Below, one piece after another: positions 1 to 4,172 of a DNA stretch of 12,632 nt (positions are counted from its first letter, which is position 1; the number at the start of each line of letters is the position of its first letter). The notes under the pieces were generated by a model, which ran no database searches, was not told the origin of the DNA, and saw only the letters and a program-made list of their open reading frames with translations. The DNA is taken from assembly GCA_903933085.1 (NCBI GenBank), contig CAIZIN010000061.1, positions 1 to 12,632 on the forward strand, written 5' to 3'. This DNA is from an uncultured bacterium (GTDB taxonomy: Bacteria > Patescibacteriota > Minisyncoccia > Phycocordibacterales > CAIZIN01). Position numbers and translations under genes: made by a program.

Positions 1-2
1 AC

Positions 3-29
3 TGTACATTATAATAGCGTTAGTTACAC
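3..29 (+). repeat. left terminal inverted repeat of the IS
   Basis: Pairs with 911-937. The segment that differs from the right end (11-15) completes a perfect TATAAT at 10-15, whereas the right end reads TAGCAA there. The left end may therefore carry the -10 box of the transposase promoter; any -35 box would lie outside the window. Confidence 0.85.
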
Positions 30-45
30 ATTAGTTCTTTAAAAC

Positions 46-102
46 GTAAAAGATGCGGTAAGATTTGGTTGTTGAAGCCATTAATCATAACGCATCTTTT
101 AC
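46..102 (+). promoter_or_regulatory. 12-bp foldback stem abutting the transposase start codon
   Basis: GTAAAAGATGCG at 46-57 is perfectly complementary to CGCATCTTTTAC at 91-102, with a 33-nt loop. The right arm ends at the base immediately before the ATG at 103. In mRNA this would close the initiation region. Foldback inhibition of transposase translation is established for IS10 and IS50, and extending it to this element is inference. Confidence 0.6.
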
Positions 103-930
103 ATGCATAAGAATACCAAATTATTACCATATCAGCGACGTGAAGCATATAGACGTTGGAGAGACGGAGATCGTGCTACCGATCTAGCAAATTATTACAG
201 AGTTACAAGAAAAACTCTTTACGAAGTTTTCCGTAAAGCCAAGTTGGGTGTTTTTGAAAATTATTCATCTAAAAATCTTAAATATCGTACTTTAGAATAT
301 GGATTAAAAAAACTGAGAAAGACTGAGATTAAATTGGAAAAGAAGTTACTAAAGAGAGAAATTAGATTAAACAGATACAACAAAAGCAGACCTGGTGAAA
401 TGGTTCATACCGACTCTTCTTTCCTACCAAGAATATCAGGAGAAGCTATTACAACACCTAAGGAATTCTTGTATGTATTCATTGATGATTACTCAAGAAC
501 GCTTTTTGCTGATATTCTTCCGGATCAAACAAGTTACTCCGCAGCTATTGTTTTAGATGAAGCAATACAAATGCTACCTTTTGAAATTGAGTGTATGTAT
601 TCTGACAACGGTAAAGAGTTTAAAGGAGCTTTTAAAGACCTCTGTAAGGTCTACAAGATACCCCAACAACATACAAGACCTTACCATCCTCAAACCAACG
701 GTAAAGCTGAAAGAGTAATCAAAACAATTAAAGGTTTACTTTCAAAGCATCACTTTGTTTCAAGGGAAGAGAGAAGAAGAATACTTTACGCTATCGTTCG
801 TCATTACAATCACGTTAGGCCACATCAATCTTTAGGTGGGCTTTCTCCATTTAACTATCTCAAAAAATATATTGAGGAAACGAAAGAAGAAATTAAAGAA
901 TTAAAAAGAAGTGTAACTAACGCTTGCTAA
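103..930 (+). CDS. IS481-like DDE transposase
   Basis: This 275-residue protein should cut and join the ends of its own element. Residues about 9-46 form a basic helix-turn-helix region (ending DLANYYRVTRKTLYEVFRKA) that would bind the terminal repeats, followed by a lysine-rich linker. The rve/integrase core follows. The acidic triad is D104 in VHTDSS, D168 in YSDNGKEF and E203 in NGKAERV, giving a DD(35)E spacing. The usual tail YNHVRPHQSLGGLSPF is at 235-250. It is somewhat shorter than many IS481 transposases (about 300-350 aa), but no catalytic part is missing, so it looks intact. The ATG at 103 is favoured because the HTH follows directly and the foldback stem ends against it. No Shine-Dalgarno site is visible. 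IS3-type OrfB is the alternative, but there is no OrfA and no frameshift signal. Confidence 0.9.
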   Translation: MHKNTKLLPYQRREAYRRWRDGDRATDLANYYRVTRKTLYEVFRKAKLGVFENYSSKNLKYRTLEYGLKKLRKTEIKLEKKLLKREIRLNRYNKSRPGEMVHTDSSFLPRISGEAITTPKEFLYVFIDDYSRTLFADILPDQTSYSAAIVLDEAIQMLPFEIECMYSDNGKEFKGAFKDLCKVYKIPQQHTRPYHPQTNGKAERVIKTIKGLLSKHHFVSREERRRILYAIVRHYNHVRPHQSLGGLSPFNYLKKYIEETKEEIKELKRSVTNAC

Positions 931-937
931 ATGTACA
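911..937 (-). repeat. right terminal inverted repeat of the IS
   Basis: Reverse complement matches 3-29 at 22 of 27 bases, including a perfect 13-base inner block and a perfect 8-base outer block. It overlaps the last codons of the transposase gene. Confidence 0.85.
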
Positions 938-944
938 AAAGTAC

Positions 945-973
945 TTTACAAATTGGTTCAATTGTGATATAAT
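945..973 (+). promoter_or_regulatory. sigma-70-type promoter for the 190-aa gene
   Basis: TTTACA at 945-950, a 17-bp spacer and TATAAT at 968-973 preceded by TGA (extended -10). Predicted start is near 980, leaving a leader of about 170 nt. The promoter begins only 8 bp outside the IS right end. Confidence 0.75.
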
Positions 974-1023
974 ATAGGTTAGTAAAAGAACATTAAAAAA
1001 GCTTTGTTTTGTGAGGTGAGATT

Positions 1024-1120
1024 CAGCTTTATTGATATAAATTCGTTTGTATCAATAAAGCTGTGTCTTATCTGGAAAGTGGACGAAAAAACAGCCAGCC
1101 GAAAGGCAGAAAATCTTTCC
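1024..1120 (+). other. structured 5' leader with a 14-bp perfect stem
   Basis: Positions 1024-1037 and 1050-1063 are perfectly complementary over 14 bp around a 12-nt loop. A second stem, GGAAAG 1074-1079 with CTTTCC 1115-1120, encloses a small GCC-GAAA-GGC tetraloop hairpin at 1098-1107. No T-run follows the first stem, so it is not an obvious terminator. It could be a transcript-stabilising or regulatory leader; no known riboswitch class was recognised. Confidence 0.5.
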
Positions 1121-1148
1121 GTTCAAACAATCAAAACAACGAAAACAA

Positions 1149-1721
1149 ATGAAAGCGATTATTGATTATCTTGGCGATTTTACTATTCCGAAAAAACTTC
1201 CGCATGCGTGGCCTGAAAAAGGTGTTGATACTCAAAACTGTGACAGGCGAGTTTTCGATGATGCTGTTTTTGTGATTGATCACCCTAAACACAGACGCTC
1301 TGCTTTGAGGCTTTCCTCAAATCATGGAGTTACTGATATTTGGGACTGGGTGGAATATGCTGATCATTTTACAATCCCAAAGAACGGTAGAGCTTGGTAC
1401 AATGGTGCTAGAAATGCACTCAACGCAGTCTGTGGGATTGAGTTTCCCGAATGTACTGTGACCAAAGTCGAATCCACGATTGGCCACTTCAGAAATCTCG
1501 AAGATTACGATCGTGCACGTGGAATCATCCTTCCGCTAATGAGGGCTGTTGAGCGTTTTATTGAGGTTCCTCACAATAACGATTGGGGATACTCGGCAAA
1601 AGTGGCTCAGGCAAACACTTGGCTCGCCAATTTGGAAAATGCCCTCCGGCCGGTTATCGATATGAATGATCCGTGTCGAAACCCGATTCATGCGGATGGC
1701 ACCAAAGGCTATTTGGCATAA
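1149..1721 (+). CDS. hypothetical protein, 190 aa, own promoter and terminator
   Basis: Function not recognised. It looks like a real gene: ATG start, consensus promoter upstream, strong terminator 18 nt after the stop, and normal coding composition. The product is soluble and mixed in charge, with no signal peptide or membrane helix. It has six tryptophans and four cysteines (C31, C95, C102, C176) without CxxC spacing. A short internal echo is visible: DFTIPKKLPHAW at 10-21 and HFTIPKNGRAW at 73-83, which may mark two related sub-domains. A basic, histidine-rich patch HPKHRRSALRLSSNHG lies at 45-60. It is somewhat richer in G+C than the transposase gene, which may indicate a different origin. 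No Shine-Dalgarno site precedes the ATG; the upstream stretch is A-rich, as for other genes here. It is monocistronic. Confidence 0.75.
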   Translation: MKAIIDYLGDFTIPKKLPHAWPEKGVDTQNCDRRVFDDAVFVIDHPKHRRSALRLSSNHGVTDIWDWVEYADHFTIPKNGRAWYNGARNALNAVCGIEFPECTVTKVESTIGHFRNLEDYDRARGIILPLMRAVERFIEVPHNNDWGYSAKVAQANTWLANLENALRPVIDMNDPCRNPIHADGTKGYLA

Positions 1722-1738
1722 CAGCCTTTCATTCAACA

Positions 1739-1779
1739 TAGCACACACTTTCCTTCGGGAAGGAGTGTGCTATTTTTTT
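1739..1779 (+). terminator. Rho-independent terminator of the 190-aa gene
   Basis: Stem TAGCACAC...GTGTGCTA continuing into TTCC/GGAA around a TTCG loop, followed by an uninterrupted T-run at 1773-1779. Confidence 0.9.
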
Positions 1780-1781
1780 GC

Positions 1782-1811
1782 TTGACTTTTCTGTTGGGTT
1801 TGTAATAATAT
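1782..1811 (+). promoter_or_regulatory. orphan promoter reading into a hairpin
   Basis: TTGACT at 1782-1787, 18-bp spacer, TAATAT at 1806-1811; predicted start near 1818. No coding sequence follows on this strand before the 1824-1865 hairpin. Confidence 0.5.
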
Positions 1812-1817
1812 AAGTAT

Positions 1818-1870
1818 CAATACGAAAAGGGGCCCGAACGGTTAACTACCTAAGGCCCCCTTTTCTTTTA
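1818..1870 (+). ncRNA. possible tiny RNA of about 50 nt, ending in a GC-rich hairpin
   Basis: A promoter-like signal is followed at once by GAAAAGGGGCC (1824-1834) and GGCCCCCTTTTC (1854-1865), complementary with one bulged C, then a T-rich tail. A transcript started near 1818 would end near 1870. It would be complementary to the 3' untranslated end of the convergent NYN gene. An alternative is that the signal is chance and the hairpin is only a terminator. Confidence 0.35.
1824..1865 (-). terminator. bidirectional hairpin terminator for the NYN gene
   Basis: The 10-11-bp stem lies just beyond the NYN stop codon on the minus strand. Read leftward, the stem ends in CCCCTTTTC, giving a short U-tract; read rightward it is followed by TTTTCTTTTA. 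Confidence 0.6.
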
Positions 1871-2365
1871 CTTACTAATTTTCTTTTTAATGTCTAAGTC
1901 TTCTAAGTGGGCAAAATATTTTCTACCCATTTTTTTGTATAAAGAAGATGCAAATTTTCTATTTGGAAACAATATCTTTTCAAACCTATTTTCTTCAATT
2001 AAAAAATCAACTAGCATCTTGTAGTCTCCATCTCCAGAAACTAAAATAATTTTATCAAATACTTCTTTTTTGCAGATTCTTTTCATGATATTAAATATAA
2101 TATCCGAATCAACATTTCCTTTTTTCTTGCCAAGCATTGCAGAATTATGTTGTCTGAATCTTAGAATTAAACCGGCCCTTTGAACCTCGTCGTATAACTC
2201 TTCGTTTTCATTCTGAACGTATCCAAGATAATAGTAAACCTCCTTCACATTGTATTTTCTTTCGAGATAGTATTTCAATTTTGCTAAATCAACCTCCCAA
2301 GGTTGGTCGCAGGTTTTCGTCCCCATATATAGATTTTGACCATCTATAAATGCTAGATTCTTCAT
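1868..2365 (-). CDS. NYN-domain (LabA/DUF88-like) PIN-fold nuclease
   Basis: A 165-residue single-domain protein of the NYN branch of PIN-like ribonucleases. Visible motifs are FIDGQNLY at 7-13 (D8), GNVDSDI at 83-89 (D86, D88) and VSGDGDYKMLV at 109-119 (D112, D114). Together these acidic residues form the expected metal site. The family is generally linked to RNA cleavage or processing; the substrate here cannot be read from sequence. Length matches the domain alone and it has no signal peptide, so it should be cytoplasmic. It is divergent from rplJ, sharing a promoter region. The ATG at 2365 is supported by its start with the first core strand and by a promoter placing the transcript start within about one base of it, so the mRNA is probably leaderless. 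Confidence 0.88.
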   Translation of the reverse strand: MKNLAFIDGQNLYMGTKTCDQPWEVDLAKLKYYLERKYNVKEVYYYLGYVQNENEELYDEVQRAGLILRFRQHNSAMLGKKKGNVDSDIIFNIMKRICKKEVFDKIILVSGDGDYKMLVDFLIEENRFEKILFPNRKFASSLYKKMGRKYFAHLEDLDIKKKISK

Positions 2366-2372
2366 ATGTAAA

Positions 2373-2402
2373 ATTATATCACAGGCAAATTTTTTTTGAC
2401 AA
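2373..2402 (-). promoter_or_regulatory. promoter of the NYN gene
   Basis: On the minus strand: TTGTCA (2402-2397), 18-bp spacer, TGA then TATAAT (2378-2373). Predicted +1 is about 2366, next to the ATG at 2365. The -35 overlaps the rplJ -35 on the other strand. Confidence 0.7.
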
Positions 2403-2423
2403 ACCTCTATATTATGCTAATAT
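2396..2423 (+). promoter_or_regulatory. promoter of the rplJ-rplL transcript
   Basis: TTGACA 2396-2401, 16-bp spacer, TGC then TAATAT 2418-2423 (extended -10). Predicted +1 is about 2430. It has the same arrangement as the tuf promoter at 7256-7283. Confidence 0.8.
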
Positions 2424-2429
2424 CTCCTT

Positions 2430-2620
2430 TGTAAGGCCAGAGACAAGGGGTGAGATTGGGTAGGGACCCGATCGCAAGGCCGCAGCACGACGGTGCGAGG
2501 CGGGGTCGCGAGGAAAGTCAGCAGACTTTCACTTGTGACAGCGAGATCTCTTAATTTCCTCTCGAGGCGATGGTGTATTTTATACATCTTTCAACTCCTT
2601 TAGTGCCCTTACGGGTCGAA
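2430..2620 (+). ncRNA. GC-rich structured RNA in the rplJ leader, class unknown
   Basis: G+C reaches about 70% over 2447-2512 in an AT-rich genome. Local helices: 2454-2461 with 2466-2473 (8 bp, one G-U); 2485-2488 with 2493-2496, extended by GCC/GGC; 2513-2519 with 2524-2530 (7 bp, AGCA loop); 2542-2546 with 2560-2564. ACAA 2443-2446 with TTGT 2533-2536 plus GTGA 2450-2453 with TCAC 2529-2532 could close a multibranch junction. GAGGAAA 2510-2516 can alternatively pair with TTTCCTC 2555-2561, excluding the third and fourth helices. By position it may be an L10-binding autoregulatory leader, but I could not match it to the known L10 leader consensus. A separate small RNA is also possible. Confidence 0.6.
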
Positions 2621-2656
2621 AAAAAATAATCATGAGTTTACGATTATATTATTGTA

Positions 2657-2734
2657 ACCCTCCAAAATTTTTGTCATTGTCTTGCTCGATTACGAGCAAG
2701 ACAGGGCGGTCAAAATGACAAAAACTTAGGAGGA
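2657..2734 (+). repeat. nested palindromic element enclosing AGGAGG upstream of rplJ
   Basis: CCTCC 2659-2663 pairs with GGAGG 2729-2733; TTTTTGTCAT pairs with ATGACAAAAA inside it; and an 11-bp perfect stem TGTCTTGCTCG/CGAGCAAGACA surrounds an ATTA loop. The outer part (CCCTCCAAAATTTT...) resembles the palindrome at 7590-7624 in the tuf leader, which suggests a mobile repeat with a second palindrome inserted in it. Confidence 0.65.
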
Positions 2735-2737
2735 TAA

Positions 2738-2769
2738 GATTTTTATAGTCGCTTTGCTCGTTAAAAATC
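2738..2769 (+). repeat. family-A palindrome between AGGAGG and the rplJ start
   Basis: GATTTTTA 2738-2745 and TAAAAATC 2762-2769 are perfectly complementary around the 16-nt loop TAGTCGCTTTGCTCGT. Near-identical cores recur at 3303-3319, 9444-9459 (reverse strand) and 9793-9808. It ends 4 nt before the rplJ ATG. Confidence 0.75.
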
Positions 2770-2773
2770 TAGA

Positions 2774-3265
2774 ATGCCAATAACAAGAAACAAAAAAGAA
2801 GAAATATATGACAAGGTAAAGACTGCGGCTAAAACTGCAAAATCTATCGTTTTCGTAAATTTCAAAGGTCTTCCTGTAGCTGATACAACAGCTATGAGAA
2901 AGGAGCTTCGAGAGAAGGATATAACATATTACGTAGCAAAGAAAACAGTGACTGCAAAAGCACTTGCAGAAGGTAAATTTGAAGGAACTCAACCTGAGCT
3001 TCCTGGAGAAATTGCTTTTGTTTGGGGAGACGATCTTATCGCTCCAGCTCGTGAAATTTATGCCTTTGCAAAGAAGTATCCCGAAAAGGTTACGATTGTA
3101 GGTGGTGTGTTTGACGGAAAGTTTATGGAAAAAGCTCAGATGATGGAGATCGCAACAATTCCAGGTCTTCAGACTTTGTATGCACAATTCGTTAATGTGA
3201 TTAATAGTCCAATTCAGGGATTGGCTGTGGCGTTAAGTGCGATAGCGGATAAAAAATCAGCATAA
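2774..3265 (+). CDS. rplJ: 50S ribosomal protein L10
   Basis: A 163-residue L10, the normal bacterial length. L10 anchors L7/L12 dimers to the large subunit as the stalk base and, in bacteria studied, represses its own operon by binding the leader RNA. Residues about 1-130 show the L10 globular fold: N-terminal KKEEIYDKVKTAAKTAKSIVFVNFKGL, then TTAMRKELREKD. The C-terminal helix that holds L12 follows (FVNVINSPIQGLAVALSAIADKK). The ATG at 2774 begins at the conserved N-terminal helix, and no earlier in-frame start fits. Its neighbours are unusual: rplK and rplA are not upstream, and a divergent nuclease gene is. Behind the stop codon lies a second copy of its last 26 codons. Confidence 0.96.
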   Translation: MPITRNKKEEIYDKVKTAAKTAKSIVFVNFKGLPVADTTAMRKELREKDITYYVAKKTVTAKALAEGKFEGTQPELPGEIAFVWGDDLIAPAREIYAFAKKYPEKVTIVGGVFDGKFMEKAQMMEIATIPGLQTLYAQFVNVINSPIQGLAVALSAIADKKSA

Positions 3266-3266
3266 A

Positions 3267-3294
3267 CCTGGATCCCCGCATTCGCGAGGACGAC
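3267..3294 (+). repeat. family-C palindromic repeat, copy 1
   Basis: CCTGGATCCCCGCATTCGCG followed by AGGACGAC. It is 27/28 identical to 8987-9014 and starts one base after the rplJ stop codon. Confidence 0.8.
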
Positions 3295-3332
3295 GAAAAA
3301 CATAGTCGCTAAAGCTTCTTGTTTTTCAGTCG
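3291..3332 (+). repeat. family-A palindrome, copy 2
   Basis: CGACGAAAAACA 3291-3302 pairs with TGTTTTTCAGTCG 3320-3332 with one bulged base. The loop is TAGTCGCTAAAGCTTCT. It overlaps the end of the preceding family-C repeat and runs up to the rplJ tail relic. Confidence 0.75.
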
Positions 3333-3333
3333 A

Positions 3334-3414
3334 TTTGTAAATGTGATCAATAGCCCAATTCAAGGGCTTGCAGTAGCGTTGAGTGCGATCGCTGAAAAGA
3401 AGTCAGCGGCTTAG
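3334..3414 (+). pseudogene. duplicated, diverged 3' end of rplJ
   Basis: Reads FVNVINSPIQGLAVALSAIAEKKSAA then TAG. It corresponds to the rplJ terminus at 3188-3265, with a D-to-E change and one extra alanine. Most nucleotide differences are silent third-position changes (for example ATT/ATC, CAG/CAA, TTG/CTT, GCG/GCT). The copy therefore diverged while under protein-level selection, rather than by recent slippage. It has no start codon or upstream coding part. Likely origins are recombination with a divergent rplJ allele, leaving the old tail behind, or insertion of the repeats into an ancestral rplJ followed by repair of the end. Expression is not expected. Confidence 0.88.
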
Positions 3415-3420
3415 TGCTTT

Positions 3421-3507
3421 CTGTCATCCTCGCTGTACTCAGCGGGGATCCAAGTCCACATTCAATTCTGAATTAACTTGGATCCCCGGGATTACCCGAG
3501 GATGACA
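3421..3507 (+). repeat. inverted pair of family-C palindromes
   Basis: The left unit at 3422-3455 (TGTCATCCTCG...GGGGATCCAAGT) is the inverse of the right unit at 3476-3507 (ACTTGGATCCCC...GAGGATGACA). The centre contains the small palindrome ATTCAATTCTGAAT. The whole can fold into one long cruciform of about 32-bp arms or two short hairpins. The same architecture is seen at 8944-9015. Confidence 0.8.
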
Positions 3508-3520
3508 ATACAGATGCGAG

Positions 3521-3551
3521 ACTGGATTCCGGCCTTCGCCGGAATGACAGA
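3521..3551 (+). repeat. family-C palindrome, perfect-stem version
   Basis: ACTGGATTCCGGCCTTCGCC followed by GGAATGACAG. ATTCCGGC 3526-3533 and GCCGGAAT 3538-3545 form a perfect 8-bp stem around CTTC. Confidence 0.8.
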
Positions 3552-3590
3552 GAGGAAGGGCAGATTAAAAATTATAACTATATAAAAAAT

Positions 3591-3983
3591 ATGGAACCAG
3601 TAAATGAAACAGTAGAAGTGCCAGCAAAATTCCAATCAATTGTGGAAGCAATCGAGAAGATGTCAGTGTTAGACCTTCATGAATTAGTAAAATTGTTCGA
3701 AAAGAAATTTGGTGTATCAGCAGCCGCTGTTGCAGCAGCTCCAGCAGCAGCCGGAGAAGCTGTTGAAGAGAAGACTTCATTCAATGTACATCTTATGGAA
3801 GTTGGAGAGCAGAAAATTGCAGTTATCAAGGCAATTAAAGAAGTTCTAGCTCTTGGTCTTAAGGATGCTAAGGATCTTGTAGATGCAGCTCCTTCAGTAC
3901 TTAAAGAAGGAATGAAAAAAGAAGAAGCCGAAGCCCTAAAGAAAGCCGTTGAAGAAGCAGGAGGTAAGGTAGAATTGAAATAA
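3591..3983 (+). CDS. rplL: 50S ribosomal protein L7/L12
   Basis: A 130-residue L7/L12, the mobile stalk protein that recruits and stimulates EF-Tu and EF-G. Residues about 14-45 form the dimerising, L10-binding N-terminal domain (FQSIVEAIEKMSVLDLHELVKLFEKKFGVS). Residues about 46-60 are the alanine-rich hinge (AAAVAAAPAAAGEAVEE). Residues about 62-130 are the C-terminal factor-binding domain, with the conserved IAVIKAIKEVLALGLKDAKDLVDAAP and the GGKVELK terminus. A short 12-residue extension precedes the first helix. Normally rplL follows rplJ closely; here 325 bp of palindromes and the rplJ tail relic intervene. No clear promoter was found in the gap, so co-transcription with rplJ is likely. 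There is no Shine-Dalgarno site; the start is preceded by TATATAAAAAAT. Confidence 0.97.
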   Translation: MEPVNETVEVPAKFQSIVEAIEKMSVLDLHELVKLFEKKFGVSAAAVAAAPAAAGEAVEEKTSFNVHLMEVGEQKIAVIKAIKEVLALGLKDAKDLVDAAPSVLKEGMKKEEAEALKKAVEEAGGKVELK

Positions 3984-4034
3984 TATAATTATTTCAATTT
4001 AACTTGCTGGGAGTACTCGAATTTCCCAACTTGA

Positions 4035-4066
4035 AGCAAAAAATTCCCGAAAGGGGATTTTTTGCT
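4035..4066 (+). terminator. terminator after rplL
   Basis: AGCAAAAAATTCCC and GGGGATTTTTTGCT form a 14-bp stem (one G-U) closed by a GAAA tetraloop, with the U-tract in the 3' arm. It lies 52 nt after the rplL stop and ends the rplJ-rplL transcript. Confidence 0.85.
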
Positions 4067-4114
4067 ATCTGTAAATGTGTTATCTCTAACTTATATTTCA
4101 AACCTCTTTTTGTC

Positions 4115-4123
4115 TGTGGATAA
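4115..4123 (-). other. lone DnaA-box-like nonamer
   Basis: Reverse complement is TTATCCACA, the consensus DnaA box. It is single, with no cluster and no unwinding-type repeats beside it, so it is not evidence for an origin. It lies upstream of the surface-protein promoter. Confidence 0.3.
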
Positions 4124-4135
4124 CTTTTTATATTC

Positions 4136-4166
4136 TTGCTTAACTTTTTTTTCATTATGATATAAT
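4136..4166 (+). promoter_or_regulatory. extended -10 promoter of the surface-protein gene
   Basis: TATAAT 4161-4166 preceded by TGA; the best -35 candidate, TTGCTT 4136-4141, is weak with a 19-bp spacer. Predicted +1 is 4173, the A of the start codon, so the mRNA is probably leaderless. Confidence 0.65.
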
Positions 4167-4172
4167 CATTAT

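Larger units (their letters stand above)
3..937 (+). mobile_element. IS481-like insertion sequence, complete, about 935 bp
   Basis: A single DDE transposase gene is bounded by inverted repeats at 3-29 and 911-937. The arms match at 22 of 27 positions, begin TGTACATT and end GCGTTAGTTACAC. All five mismatches are consecutive, at 11-15 on the left. The transposase stop codon (928-930) lies inside the right repeat, which is typical of compact insertion sequences. Only two bases precede the left end, so a target-site duplication cannot be checked. Family assignment rests on the integrase-type transposase, the single ORF and the TGT...ACA ends. Confidence 0.85.

Noticed and set aside
1536..1748. 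Minus-strand ORF overlapping the 190-aa gene
   Set aside because: Shadow frame: no promoter, and it runs through the terminator region of a well-supported plus-strand gene.
2508..2520. GAGGAAAGTC, identical to the conserved start of the RNase P RNA core
   Set aside because: The rest of RNase P RNA (about 350 nt, with the 3' ACAGAA...GGCUUA partner) is not found, and these bases are used in a local hairpin GAAAGTC/GACTTTC.
4115..4123. Replication origin suggested by a perfect DnaA box
   Set aside because: A single box with no cluster, no dnaA/dnaN neighbour and no unwinding-type repeats.
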